From NCBI RefSeq assembly GCF_014235765.1, contig NZ_JACMYH010000001.1, positions 62,001 through 126,000 on the forward strand: a DNA stretch of 64,000 bases, in the 5' to 3' direction. This document shows, in pieces, positions 47,845-56,083 of the stretch. Within the stretch, counting starts at the first letter, position 1, and each line of letters opens with the position of its first letter. The notes beneath the pieces are model-generated. The model was not told where the DNA came from, ran no database searches, and worked only from the letters and a program-made list of their open reading frames with translations. Both the position numbers and the translations under genes were made by a program. The stretch is from Pseudomonas baltica (GTDB taxonomy: Bacteria; Pseudomonadota; Gammaproteobacteria; Pseudomonadales; Pseudomonadaceae).

Positions 47845-49380
47845 TCAAAGACGCCGCAAGGCGTGCGCGAAATCCGCCAGCGGCATTGGCTTGGCAAACA
47901 GATAACCCTGCAGGTATTTCACGTGGCGTGCGGCGAGGTAAGCGCGTTGTTCGTCGGTTTCCACGCCTTCGGCAACCACTTGCAGTTCGAGTTTGGCCGA
48001 CAGCTCGATGATGCTGTCCAGCACATGCCGCGAAAGCGTATTGACGCCGATCATGGCCACGAAGCTCTGGTCGATCTTGAGAAAGTCGACCTGGAACTGC
48101 TGCAGGTAGCTCAGGCTGGACTGCCCGGTGCCGAAGTCGTCGATGGCAATGCTCACGCCCAACCCGCGCAACCGTTCGAACAGCGTGTGAATCTGCGCGC
48201 AGGGCTGGATCAGCTCGCGTTCGGTCAATTCCAGGGTCAAGGCGATCCGGTCTTTCGGAAACGCGTCGAGGAACGCCTTGCAGTCATCGAACAACGCTGA
48301 ATCCAGGCAATGCTGGGCGGTGATATTGATGCCGACATGAAAGCCGTGCGGTAGCTGATCCAGGCAGCTGCCCAGTTGCTGCGCGGTGCGCTTCATCAGC
48401 AGCCGGGTCATCGGTACGATCAGCCCGCAGTCCTCGGCGTAGGGAATGAACAGGTCGGGGCGGACCAGGCCTTCGCGAGGATGTTGCCAGCGCATGAGCA
48501 CTTCGGCGCCCGCCCAGCGGCCGTCCTCGCTGAACACCACCGGCTGGAAGAAGGGCACGAACTCCTCGGCGTCCAATGCGCGCTGCAGCTCCTGATAGCG
48601 CGAGCCGGAACGACTCATCACCCATCGGCAGAGCAGGCCGACCACCGCCGAGATGAGCAACAGCAGGCCGAACATGCCGGCGTATTGTTCGCGTATCAGC
48701 GTCCAGCGCGCCTCTTGCGGGATACCACTGATCACGCTGAACGGGTAGCGTGCGGACTGCAGCCGTGTTTGCGCGCCAGTGGCAGGCAGCGGCGCGCCCT
48801 GATGGACCTCGCCGCTGGCTTCGATCCAGCTGCGCCCGACGTGCAGGGTGATCGAATGGGTCGAGCCCATCATGCGCAAGGCATTGGCCAGGTGGTAACC
48901 GTCGACGGTGCTGAGCGCGCTGGCCTCGCCACGGGCGGCGCGGTAGATCAACAAGCCGCGGTCGGGCGTCACTGAATTGCCGGGCAGCAGCCACAACTGC
49001 CCATCGACGTAATCGAGCGGATTCACGTTTTCGCTCACTGCGCCCGACAGGGAGCTGCAGTAAAGTGTGTCGCCCTGGATCAGATTAACCGAGCGCACGA
49101 AGGGCCGCCGGGTCACCTGGTCCAGCAGCGCCGGTTGTACCTGCGCGCAGGCTTGTCCGGACAGAGGCAGAACGGCATCCGCCGCTGCCGCGACGTTATC
49201 GAGGATGAGCTCGAATTGCTCGACCGCCAACTGGCTGGTGCGCGCCGCTGCGAGCTGCAGCGAACGACCGGCTTCCCAGTTCAGCATGACCGCACCACTG
49301 GCCAGTGGTATTGCGGCCGCCAGCCAAGGCAACAGCAGGCGTGAAAATTTGCGTTTGGAGGCGGCAAGTGTCAGCGGCAT
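47845..49380 (-). CDS. Cyclic di-GMP phosphodiesterase, CSS-motif and EAL domain
   Basis: This 511-residue inner-membrane enzyme should cleave cyclic di-GMP to pGpG. Two membrane segments (about residues 15-34 and 232-251) enclose a periplasmic CSS-motif domain with Cys108-Ser-Ser. In Escherichia coli relatives this Cys forms a disulfide through DsbA/DsbB that stabilises or inhibits the enzyme. The cytoplasmic EAL domain reads EVL at the signature (GAEVLMRW), keeps NITAQHC, ELTERE and AIDDFGTGQSSL, and ends KYLQGYLFAKP. These match catalytically competent EALs. It is a single gene ended by a good terminator. Confidence 0.92.
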   Translation of the reverse strand: MPLTLAASKRKFSRLLLPWLAAAIPLASGAVMLNWEAGRSLQLAAARTSQLAVEQFELILDNVAAAADAVLPLSGQACAQVQPALLDQVTRRPFVRSVNLIQGDTLYCSSLSGAVSENVNPLDYVDGQLWLLPGNSVTPDRGLLIYRAARGEASALSTVDGYHLANALRMMGSTHSITLHVGRSWIEASGEVHQGAPLPATGAQTRLQSARYPFSVISGIPQEARWTLIREQYAGMFGLLLLISAVVGLLCRWVMSRSGSRYQELQRALDAEEFVPFFQPVVFSEDGRWAGAEVLMRWQHPREGLVRPDLFIPYAEDCGLIVPMTRLLMKRTAQQLGSCLDQLPHGFHVGINITAQHCLDSALFDDCKAFLDAFPKDRIALTLELTERELIQPCAQIHTLFERLRGLGVSIAIDDFGTGQSSLSYLQQFQVDFLKIDQSFVAMIGVNTLSRHVLDSIIELSAKLELQVVAEGVETDEQRAYLAARHVKYLQGYLFAKPMPLADFAHALRRL

Positions 49381-49441
49381 ACTGGCGACAGTCCTTGTGC
49401 GCAGGAGATGCGAGCGGGAAAGCCGCCATCATTTCATGAAA

Positions 49442-49461
49442 GCGCCTGCGCGGGCAGGCGC
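49442..49461 (-). terminator. Hairpin after the small lipoprotein gene
   Basis: Two perfectly complementary 8-base arms (GCGCCTGC and its complement) surround a 4-base loop, seven bases past the lipoprotein stop. On the leftward strand only TTT follows, so termination may be partial. Confidence 0.55.
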
Positions 49462-49467
49462 CGGGGC

Positions 49468-49620
49468 TTATTTATCCTTGGACTGATCGGGCTTCTGCAT
49501 CTGTACCGAGGAAGGGGTGCCGTCGTTGTTGCCTTTGGTGGTGCTCTTGTCGGCGCTGTCGAAGCAGCCTTGCAGCAGTGCCAGACACAGCACCAGACCG
49601 GCGCAAGGGATGAGTTTCAT
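49468..49620 (-). CDS. Small lipoprotein, 50 aa
   Basis: This 50-residue protein has a short signal peptide (MKLIPCAGLVLCLALLQGCF) with lipobox LQGC, Cys at residue 19. The mature part is only about 32 polar residues, rich in Ser, Asp, Lys and Gln. A GGAGATC ribosome site precedes the ATG. It should be a membrane-anchored lipoprotein, probably in the outer membrane since residue +2 is Phe rather than Asp. The function is unknown. Confidence 0.75.
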   Translation of the reverse strand: MKLIPCAGLVLCLALLQGCFDSADKSTTKGNNDGTPSSVQMQKPDQSKDK

Positions 49621-49722
49621 GATGATCTCCGATGTTCAGAACGTGCAGCTTGGACTCGACCCTGTCCAATTGGTTGCCTGCGCCGACCCGGATCCGGATC
49701 GGCGCACGGGCGCGTGGGGGAA

Positions 49723-50838
49723 TCAAACCTCGGCAGCGCCGCGCAGGCGCTCGGCACCTTGGCGCAGCAGTCGCTCGGTGGCGGCCCAGCCCAGGCAACC
49801 GTCCGTGACCGACACGCCGTAGCGCATGTGCCCGCTGATCGGCTGGCTGCCTTCCTGCAGATGGCTTTCCAGCATGACCGCCACCAATGACCGGTCACCG
49901 TCCAGGCGCTGCTGCAGCACGTCGTCGAACACCGCTGGCTGGCGCAATGGGTCCTTGCCACTGTTGGCATGGCTGCAGTCGACCATGATGCGCGCCTTCA
50001 CACCCGCTTTGGCCAGATCGTTGTGCACCTGGGCAATGCTCTGCCGGTCATGGTTGGGCCCCCGGTGCCCCCCGCGCAACACAAGGTGAGTGTCGGGATT
50101 GCCAGTGGTGTCGATCATGGCCGGGTGCCCCTGCGGATCGATGCCGAAATGGCGATGAGCATGGGCCGCACTGCGCATGGCATCACACGCGACGGCAACG
50201 CCGCCGTCGGTACCATTCTTGAAGCCGACCGGGATCCCCAGGCCGCTGGCCAGTTCGCGGTGGATCTGCGATTCCGTGGTGCGTGCACCGATCGCCACCC
50301 AGCTCAACAGGTCGTCGAAGTACCCTGAGGCCATGGGTTGCAACACTTCGCTCGCCAGTGGCAGGCCCAGGCGCAGCATTTCGCGCATCAGGTCGCGGCA
50401 CAGGGTCAGGCCGCCCGCCATGTCGTCGGTGCCGTCCAGGTAAGGATCGTATGCCAGGCCTTTCCAGCCCACCGTGGTGCGTGGTTTCTCCACGTAGGCG
50501 CGCATCACCAGCAGCATCTCGCCCTCTAACTCCTGCGCCAACTGGCTCAGGTTGCGTGCGTACTCCAGCGCGGACTTCGGATCGTGCAGGGAGCAGGGGC
50601 CCACTACGACCAGCAGGCGTGGGTCACGGCCTTCGAGAATGGCGCGGATGGCTTGGCGATGGGCTTGGACCTGGGTGCCCAGGTGATCGGCGAGGGGCAG
50701 TTGCTGCTTGAGCGCGAAATGCGTAGGCAGACGGTGAGTTGCCGGCGTGTTGGCGGCGTCTTTTGCCGCGGCGGCAGTTGCGGCTGCGCGAGTCTGGACA
50801 GCGGGGGTAGGGTGCAGAGTGGTCAGGCTGTTGTTCAT
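49723..50838 (-). CDS. 3-deoxy-7-phosphoheptulonate (DAHP) synthase, class I
   Basis: This enzyme condenses phosphoenolpyruvate and erythrose 4-phosphate, the first step of the shikimate pathway to the aromatic amino acids. The 371-residue protein is of the AroF/AroG/AroH type. Visible family motifs are VVVGPCSLHDP, RAYVEKPRTTVGWKGL, GFKNGTDG and VDCSHANSGK. The start is ATG 50838 (MNNSLTTLHP) with AGGA eight bases upstream; the N-terminal 35 residues are an Ala/Thr-rich extension. Its long leader contains an attenuator, so supply of charged aromatic tRNA probably sets expression. Feedback specificity cannot be read from the sequence. Confidence 0.92.
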   Translation of the reverse strand: MNNSLTTLHPTPAVQTRAAATAAAAKDAANTPATHRLPTHFALKQQLPLADHLGTQVQAHRQAIRAILEGRDPRLLVVVGPCSLHDPKSALEYARNLSQLAQELEGEMLLVMRAYVEKPRTTVGWKGLAYDPYLDGTDDMAGGLTLCRDLMREMLRLGLPLASEVLQPMASGYFDDLLSWVAIGARTTESQIHRELASGLGIPVGFKNGTDGGVAVACDAMRSAAHAHRHFGIDPQGHPAMIDTTGNPDTHLVLRGGHRGPNHDRQSIAQVHNDLAKAGVKARIMVDCSHANSGKDPLRQPAVFDDVLQQRLDGDRSLVAVMLESHLQEGSQPISGHMRYGVSVTDGCLGWAATERLLRQGAERLRGAAEV

Positions 50839-50888
50839 GGTCTGGGTCCTGGACAGCGGCGGGGTGCTTGCCCGCATGCGCTGCCCTG

Positions 50889-51038
50889 TCAAGGTGTTCG
50901 ACAAAGTGCCGGGGAGTCTGGACTGCGGGTCATGCCACCCATCAACGACCGGTCGGAGGCGGCAGGCTGGCCCGAACGGAGGTTGCTAAATCGCCAGAGG
51001 TTGCGGATGTCGAAACGGTAATAGGTAAAGTTGTTCAT
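50889..51038 (-). CDS. Aromatic-rich small ORF between attenuator and DAHP synthase
   Basis: A 49-residue frame starts MNNFTYYRFDIRNLWRFSNL after a strong GAGGAACG ribosome site. Seven of its first 18 residues are Phe, Tyr or Trp. It lies past the attenuator terminator and ends 50 bases before the enzyme start. It may be a second leader peptide that senses aromatic aminoacyl-tRNA, or simply an ORF that couples translation to the enzyme. I see no second terminator hairpin. Confidence 0.5.
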   Translation of the reverse strand: MNNFTYYRFDIRNLWRFSNLRSGQPAASDRSLMGGMTRSPDSPALCRTP

Positions 51039-51090
51039 GAAGCGTTCCTCGATTTCGTGGCGAAAGTGCCGAAAAAAACATGAAGCCCTG

Positions 51091-51211
51091 AAAAGCAAAA
51101 ACCCCCAGTCGGGAGGCCGACTGGGGGTTGAGAATTCTCTGTCGGCGACCCCTGTAAAATGGGCGCCGATATTGGGTATCAGGCGCGCCAGTGGCTAAAC
51201 CAATACCCAAA
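51091..51211 (-). promoter_or_regulatory. Transcription attenuator of the DAHP synthase gene
   Basis: Read leftward, the leader-peptide codons for Phe-Gly-Tyr-Trp (51200-51211) can pair with ATACCCAA right after the leader stop (51172-51179). A second hairpin follows (arms 51164-51169 and 51142-51147). Then comes a strong terminator: perfect 11-base arms (51117-51127 and 51102-51112), loop of four, and TTTTTGCTTTT. A ribosome stalled at the aromatic codons would block the first pairing and free its partner. GGGGT inside the second hairpin could pair with the terminator arm, giving an antiterminator. The structures are seen; the switching is inferred. Confidence 0.8.
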
Positions 51212-51295
51212 ATAAACGTTTGCCGGTGCACGGACAGCCGTCATCGCTGCGCAGGTCGCAGGCAAGGATGCAGGGCTGAAGGTGTTGTGCGACAT
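51179..51295 (-). CDS. Leader peptide of the DAHP synthase attenuator
   Basis: This 38-residue peptide ends NVYFGYWFSHWRA, with Tyr, Phe, Tyr, Trp, Phe and Trp within ten residues. It starts at ATG 51295 after CGGAG. Its stop codon overlaps the start of the segment that pairs with its own Phe-Gly-Tyr-Trp codons, as expected for ribosome-mediated attenuation. The mix of three aromatic residues suggests it reads general aromatic scarcity rather than one amino acid. Confidence 0.8.
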   Translation of the reverse strand: MSHNTFSPASLPATCAAMTAVRAPANVYFGYWFSHWRA

Positions 51296-51376
51296 TGATA
51301 GTCTCCGGTGGATGGCTGGAGCTTACTTCAGCCATGGCGAAGGATTCAAGCTCATTCTTGACGTGGGGAGGATGCA

Positions 51377-51820
51377 ATGACTTTGTACCTGCGGCCGGCT
51401 GTCGATCAGGATCTGCGTTTCGCCCGAGACCTCACTCGGCGAGCGATGCTGCCTTACTACGGCCGTCACGATCTGCTGTGGCTGGACGAAGGTTTCGATC
51501 AGGCCTGGCATTGGCGCGACAACCGATTGATCTGTCGCGACGCCGTGCCGCTGGGCTACATCAGTCTGTCCAGGGATGCCCATGCACTGTTCATCCGCGA
51601 GGTGCATCTGCTGCCGGTGCATCGTGGCCAGGGCGTAGGCCATTGGGTGCTCGAGCAGGTGGTGCGGCAAGCGCGCTGCGAACGCTTGCCGCGGGTGCGT
51701 CTGATGGTGTTCAAGGACAACCCCGCGCAGCGGCTCTATGGCCGCCACGGTTTCGAGGTGGTGGGGGAGCAGGACAGTTTCCTGCGCATGGAGTACGTGC
51801 TGCCCAGCCCCGCCCGTTGA
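51377..51820 (+). CDS. GNAT family N-acetyltransferase
   Basis: This 147-residue acetyltransferase has the GNAT core: IREVHLLPVHRGQGVGHWVLE carries the acetyl-CoA loop (RGQGVG, about residues 80-85) and DNPAQRLYGRHGFEVVGE the C-terminal part. A GGAGG ribosome site precedes the ATG. It is transcribed away from the attenuator leader, whose start is only 80 bases off, so their promoters overlap. The substrate is unknown. Confidence 0.88.
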   Translation: MTLYLRPAVDQDLRFARDLTRRAMLPYYGRHDLLWLDEGFDQAWHWRDNRLICRDAVPLGYISLSRDAHALFIREVHLLPVHRGQGVGHWVLEQVVRQARCERLPRVRLMVFKDNPAQRLYGRHGFEVVGEQDSFLRMEYVLPSPAR

Positions 51821-51830
51821 CCATGTGCGG

Positions 51831-52052
51831 TCAGCGCTGGCCGTTCTCCAGTGCTGCGCTGATGGTGCCCAGTTTCATGCCCAGCAATACGGCGACCCGG
51901 TGCGCCTCGCCACGCCGCCCCTTCTTGCGTCCTGCCAACACCTGATAGGTGGTGGCAGGGTCCACGCCGTGCTCGCGCGCAAACTCTTGTACCGATTTCC
52001 CTTGCTGATCGAGCCAGGCTCTGGCTTGTGCGGCAGTCCGTATACCATGCAT
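51831..52052 (-). CDS. Small HTH DNA-binding protein
   Basis: This 73-residue protein has a helix-turn-helix region at about residues 20-45 (SVQEFAREHGVDPATTYQVL), then a basic patch GRKKGRRGEAH. It belongs to a type common in Pseudomonas genomes near phage-type repressors. It diverges from the next regulator with an 81-base gap; such pairs normally repress each other or share operators. The target is unknown. Confidence 0.72.
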   Translation of the reverse strand: MHGIRTAAQARAWLDQQGKSVQEFAREHGVDPATTYQVLAGRKKGRRGEAHRVAVLLGMKLGTISAALENGQR

Positions 52053-52133
52053 AGTTCAAGTCCGTTTTAGAGGGTTCAAAGTAGTTTTATTTCGCACCGT
52101 TTCGGGTGTTTCGATAAAGGATTATACATTCAA

Positions 52134-52517
52134 ATGACTGGAATCGGTCCCCGACTAAGGGAAGAGCGCGAGCGTTTGGAGCTCACGCAACGAGAGTTTG
52201 GCCAGGTGGGTGGTGTCGAACCCAATGCGCAGGGCAAATACGAAAACGGCGAAAGATCACCACGGGCCGATTACTTGGCTGCCGTTTCGACGATAGGCGT
52301 CGACGTTCTCTACGTCGTGCTGGGCCGCCGGACGCCATTGGCCGAGCAGGCTCTCAGCGGCCGAGAAGAAAATGTCCTAGAGACATATCGGACGCTTCCT
52401 ACTTCCGGCCAAGCCGTCTTGAGCAATCTGGCCAGCAGCCTGGCCGAGATGGCGGCGAACTATTCAACGCGCAGTACGGTCCAGAAAAAAACCCGGGCGA
52501 GAAATACCCCGGACTGA
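52134..52517 (+). CDS. XRE-family transcriptional regulator
   Basis: This 127-residue protein has an N-terminal Cro/C1-type helix-turn-helix (about residues 7-62; LELTQREFGQVGGVEPNAQGKYENGERSPRADYL in pieces) and a short C-terminal helical tail ending in basic residues. It looks like a phage-type repressor lacking the peptidase domain. It lies 112 bases before gacA. The gap to the small HTH gene (52053-52133) is AT-rich and likely contains their operators. Confidence 0.8.
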   Translation: MTGIGPRLREERERLELTQREFGQVGGVEPNAQGKYENGERSPRADYLAAVSTIGVDVLYVVLGRRTPLAEQALSGREENVLETYRTLPTSGQAVLSNLASSLAEMAANYSTRSTVQKKTRARNTPD

Positions 52518-52629
52518 TCTTCCGCACCGACGCCCCACGCCATATTCATGACGCTTTGAGCTAGGTCCGAGGCGGCAATGTTTGGTAATGTGGCAGCATT
52601 CCCCGAGACCACTATTACGAGGTGTCCGT

Positions 52630-53274
52630 TTGATTCGGGTTCTAGTAGTCGACGATCACGACCTGGTCCGTACCGGTATCACCCGCATGCTGGCCGATAT
52701 CGACGACCTGCAGGTCGTGGGACAGGCAGAGTCGGGCGAGGGAGCGTTGCAGTATGCTCGCGATCTCAAGCCGGACGTGGTGCTGATGGACGTCAAGATG
52801 CCCGGTATCGGTGGTCTCGAGGCGACTCGCAAATTGCTGCGCAGCCATCCCGACATAAAGGTGGTGGCCGTCACTGTCTGCGAGGAAGACCCGTTTCCGA
52901 CGCGCCTGCTGCAAGCCGGTGCCGCCGGTTACCTGACCAAGGGGGCAGGGCTGGCCGAAATGGTCCAGGCGATTCGCCTGGTGTTCGCCGGCCAGCGTTA
53001 CATCAGTCCGCAGATTGCCCAGCAATTGGCGCTCAAGTCGTTCCAGCCGCAGACCAGTAATTCGCCGTTCGATCTGCTGTCCGAACGGGAAATCCAGATT
53101 GCCCTGATGATCGTCGGCTGCCAGAAAGTCCAGATCATCTCAGACAAGCTGTGCCTGTCGCCAAAAACGGTCAACACCTACCGCTACCGGATCTTCGAGA
53201 AGCTCTCCGTGACCAGCGATGTGGAATTGACCCTGCTGGCGGTGCGGCATGGCATGGTAGACACCAACCTTTGA
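52630..53274 (+). CDS. gacA: Response regulator GacA
   Basis: GacA is the DNA-binding partner of sensor GacS and activates the small RNAs that titrate RsmA/RsmE, controlling secondary metabolism and biofilm. The 214-residue protein has a receiver (Asp8-Asp9, phospho-Asp54 in LMDVKMPG) and a LuxR-type HTH (about 150-210, [29 protein letters not shown]). The family N-terminus [15 protein letters not shown] demands a TTG start at 52630, preceded by GAGG. A TTG start is recorded for gacA of P. fluorescens, from memory. It is followed after two bases by uvrC. Confidence 0.95.
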   Translation: MIRVLVVDDHDLVRTGITRMLADIDDLQVVGQAESGEGALQYARDLKPDVVLMDVKMPGIGGLEATRKLLRSHPDIKVVAVTVCEEDPFPTRLLQAGAAGYLTKGAGLAEMVQAIRLVFAGQRYISPQIAQQLALKSFQPQTSNSPFDLLSEREIQIALMIVGCQKVQIISDKLCLSPKTVNTYRYRIFEKLSVTSDVELTLLAVRHGMVDTNL

Positions 53275-53276
53275 CC

Positions 53277-55100
53277 ATGACTGCTGCATTCGATCCCAGT
53301 GCCTTTCTTGCTACCTGCAGCGGACGTCCGGGCGTGTACCGGATGTTCGACGACGCCATGCGCCTGCTCTACGTGGGCAAGGCCAAGAACCTCAAGAAAC
53401 GCCTGGCCAGCTATTTTCGAAAAACCGGCCAGGCGCCCAAGACCGCTGCCCTGGTGGGCAAGATCCAGCAGATCGAAACCACCATCACGGCCAACGAAAC
53501 CGAGGCGTTGCTGCTCGAGCAGACCCTGATCAAGGAGTGGCGGCCGCCCTATAACATCCTGCTGCGCGATGACAAATCCTATCCGTACGTGTTTCTTTCC
53601 GACGGCGAGTTTCCGCGACTGAGCATCCATCGCGGCGCCAAGAAGGCCAAGGGTCGCTACTTTGGTCCCTATCCGAGCGCAGGAGCGATTCGCGAGAGCT
53701 TGAGCCTGTTGCAGAAGACCTTCTTCGTTCGCCAGTGCGAGGACAGCTACTTCAGAAACCGCACGCGCCCGTGCCTGCAACACCAGATCAAGCGGTGCAA
53801 GGCGCCGTGCGTGAGGCTCGTGGAGGCGCCTGAATATGCCGAGGACGTGCGCCATTCGGTGATGTTCCTGGAAGGGCGCAGCAACCAGTTGACCAACGAG
53901 CTTTCTGCCAGCATGGAGAAGGCGGCGATGGACCTGCAGTTCGAAGAGGCCGCGCAACTGCGCGACCAGATCGGCCTGCTGCGGCGCGTCCAGGACCAGC
54001 AGAGCATGGAAGGCGGCAGCGGCGACGTCGACGTCATCGCTGCCTTCGTCAACCCGGGCGGCGCATGCGTACACCTGATCACCGTGCGCAGCGGCCGGGT
54101 GCTGGGCAGCAAGAATTTCTTCCCGCAGGTGGGTATCGAAGAAGAAGTCGCCGAAGTCATGTCGGCGTTTCTCTCGCAATACTACCTGGGCAGCTCCGAG
54201 CGCGACTTGCCGAGCGAGTTGATCGTCAACGTCATTCCCGAAGACCACGAAGCGTTGCTCGATGCCCTCGATACTTTGCGTGGCCGTGAATTGAGCCTCA
54301 GCCATCGCGTGCGCGGCACCCGCGCACGCTGGCAGCAGCTGGCCGTGACCAACGCCGAGCAGGCGCTGGGTGCACGGCTCGCCAATCGCCAGCACGTGGC
54401 CGCGCGTTTCGACGCGCTGGCCGAGGTGCTGAACCTGGACGAGCCACCGCAGCGGCTGGAATGCTACGACATCAGTCACTCCAGCGGCGAAGCCACCGTG
54501 GCGTCGTGTGTTGTGTTCGGGCCCGAAGGGCCGATCAAGTCGGACTACCGCCGCTACAACATCGAGGGCGTCACCGCAGGCGATGACTATGCGGCCATGC
54601 ACCAGGCCCTGATGCGCCGCTTCAGCAAGATCAAGGCAGGCGAGGGCAAGCTGCCCGACGTGCTGCTGGTGGACGGCGGCAAGGGCCAGTTGAACATGGC
54701 CCGTGAAGTGCTGAACGAACTGGCCATCCCTGACCTCATTCTGCTCGGCGTGGCCAAGGGCACGACCCGCAAGGCCGGCTTCGAAACGCTGTATCTGAAC
54801 GATGTAGCCCATGAGTTCACCCTCAAGGGCGACTCGCCGGCGCTGCACCTGATCCAGCAGATTCGTGACGAAGCCCACCGTTTTGCGATCACCGGCCACC
54901 GCGCGCGACGTGGCAAGACACGTCGCACCTCGACCCTGGAAGGGGTTGCAGGCGTGGGCCCCAAGCGTCGCCGCGAGTTGCTCAAGCATTTCGGCGGGCT
55001 GCAGGAAATCGCCCGCGCCAGCGTCGAAGAAATCGCCAAGGCACCGGGAATCAGTAAAAAGCTGGCAGAGTCGATTTATGCAAACCTGCACAGCGAGTAG
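53277..55100 (+). CDS. uvrC: Excinuclease ABC subunit C
   Basis: UvrC makes both incisions around bulky lesions in nucleotide excision repair. The 607-residue protein has the N-terminal GIY-YIG nuclease ([21 protein letters not shown], about residues 15-95), the UVR motif that binds UvrB (about 200-235), the RNase H-like 5' nuclease ([25 protein letters not shown]) and two C-terminal helix-hairpin-helices ([18 protein letters not shown]). The ATG lies two bases after the gacA stop; gacA-uvrC is the usual gamma-proteobacterial pairing. Confidence 0.97.
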   Translation: MTAAFDPSAFLATCSGRPGVYRMFDDAMRLLYVGKAKNLKKRLASYFRKTGQAPKTAALVGKIQQIETTITANETEALLLEQTLIKEWRPPYNILLRDDKSYPYVFLSDGEFPRLSIHRGAKKAKGRYFGPYPSAGAIRESLSLLQKTFFVRQCEDSYFRNRTRPCLQHQIKRCKAPCVRLVEAPEYAEDVRHSVMFLEGRSNQLTNELSASMEKAAMDLQFEEAAQLRDQIGLLRRVQDQQSMEGGSGDVDVIAAFVNPGGACVHLITVRSGRVLGSKNFFPQVGIEEEVAEVMSAFLSQYYLGSSERDLPSELIVNVIPEDHEALLDALDTLRGRELSLSHRVRGTRARWQQLAVTNAEQALGARLANRQHVAARFDALAEVLNLDEPPQRLECYDISHSSGEATVASCVVFGPEGPIKSDYRRYNIEGVTAGDDYAAMHQALMRRFSKIKAGEGKLPDVLLVDGGKGQLNMAREVLNELAIPDLILLGVAKGTTRKAGFETLYLNDVAHEFTLKGDSPALHLIQQIRDEAHRFAITGHRARRGKTRRTSTLEGVAGVGPKRRRELLKHFGGLQEIARASVEEIAKAPGISKKLAESIYANLHSE

Positions 55101-55132
55101 AATGCCATCTCACCTTGCAGCCAGTTGTGCCG

Positions 55133-55693
55133 ATGAATATCCCTAACTTGCTTACCGTACTGCGCGTCCTGCTGATACCGTTCTTCATATTGCTGTTCTA
55201 TCTGCCCTACCATTGGAGCTACATGGCAGCCAGCACCGTGTTCGCCATAGCAGCGGCAACCGACTGGCTGGACGGCTACCTGGCCCGCCGTTGGGAGCAG
55301 AGCACGCCATTCGGTGCGTTCCTCGATCCTGTCGCCGACAAACTCATGGTGGCGGTGGCCCTGGTACTGCTGGTGCAGGAACATGCCAACTTCTGGCTGA
55401 CCCTGCCGGCGGCGATCATCATCGGTCGCGAAATCGTCGTCTCGGCGCTGCGCGAATGGATGGCCGAGATCGGGGCACGTGCCCAGGTCGCAGTGTCCAA
55501 CATGGGCAAATGGAAAACCGCCGCGCAGATGCTGGCTTTGGTCATCCTGCTGGCCAACCCCAAGGCGGCCACCTTCTGGGTCATCCTGGGCTACGCCCTT
55601 TTGCTGGTCGCCGCCGCACTGACCTTGTGGTCCATGCTGCAATACCTGCGCGCCGCCTGGCCGCACTTGCGCATCACAGCCGAGAAGAAATAA
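55133..55693 (+). CDS. pgsA: CDP-diacylglycerol-glycerol-3-phosphate 3-phosphatidyltransferase
   Basis: PgsA makes phosphatidylglycerophosphate, the precursor of phosphatidylglycerol and cardiolipin. The 186-residue inner-membrane enzyme has the CDP-alcohol phosphotransferase motif intact: [20 protein letters not shown] with the four aspartates in DG...AR...G...D...D (residues about 43-65; the last in VADK). It begins [11 protein letters not shown] at ATG 55133, the family start. It is third in gacA-uvrC-pgsA and precedes the tRNA genes. Confidence 0.95.
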   Translation: MNIPNLLTVLRVLLIPFFILLFYLPYHWSYMAASTVFAIAAATDWLDGYLARRWEQSTPFGAFLDPVADKLMVAVALVLLVQEHANFWLTLPAAIIIGREIVVSALREWMAEIGARAQVAVSNMGKWKTAAQMLALVILLANPKAATFWVILGYALLLVAAALTLWSMLQYLRAAWPHLRITAEKK

Positions 55694-55760
55694 AACTATT
55701 TTTGAATCAAGGGCTTGACGGGTGTCGCCGATTAGATAGAATGGCGCCCGTCAACACGAT

Positions 55761-55836
<76 letters not shown>

Positions 55837-55874
55837 GTTTGTTTGCGTGCAGCAGTTTCTTGCTTCACGTTTGG

Positions 55875-55948
55875 GGCCGAGTAGCAAAGTGGTTATGCTG
55901 CGGATTGCAAATCCGCCTACGCCGGTTCGATTCCGACCTCGGCCTCCA
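55875..55948 (+). tRNA. tRNA-Cys (GCA)
   Basis: The 74-base gene has acceptor arms GGCCGAG and CTCGGCC, anticodon GCA in the loop TTGCAAA, GGTTCGATTCC in the T-arm and an encoded CCA. An integrase gene starts 135 bases after it, so the 3' part of this tRNA is the likely attachment site of the element to its right. Confidence 0.98.
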
Positions 55949-55956
55949 TCATTGAA

Positions 55957-55988
55957 CCCCCGTAGCCATTGGGCTGCGGGGGTTTTTT
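55957..55988 (+). terminator. Intrinsic terminator of the tRNA unit
   Basis: CCCCCGTAGCC and GGCTGCGGGGG pair (one mismatch) around a 4-base loop and are followed by seven T. It ends transcription from the gacA-uvrC-pgsA-tRNA unit and insulates the integrase. Confidence 0.92.
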
Positions 55989-56010
55989 TGTGCCTGCGGA
56001 TTTTGTAGGC

Positions 56011-56068
56011 GGGGACATTGGGGACAATTCTGGGACACTCAGATCATTTGCATGTCCCACAGTGTCCC
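56011..56068. other. GGGAC repeats upstream of the integrase, possible arm sites
   Basis: GGGAC occurs three times with about ten-base spacing (56012, 56021, 56032) and twice inverted (56054, 56064). GGGACACT (56032-56039) and AGTGTCCC (56061-56068) form a perfect 8-base inverted repeat. The cluster lies between the tRNA and the integrase start, where integrase arm-type or excisionase sites are found in other elements. That role is inferred. Confidence 0.5.
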
Positions 56069-56083
56069 TGCAAAATCCGCTAC

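Noticed and set aside
53184..55091. A 635-codon frame antisense to uvrC, and similar long antisense frames under the TonB receptor (4751-6652) and crtE (13498-14436).
   Set aside because: High-GC shadow frames; no family likeness, and the sense genes are well-known proteins.
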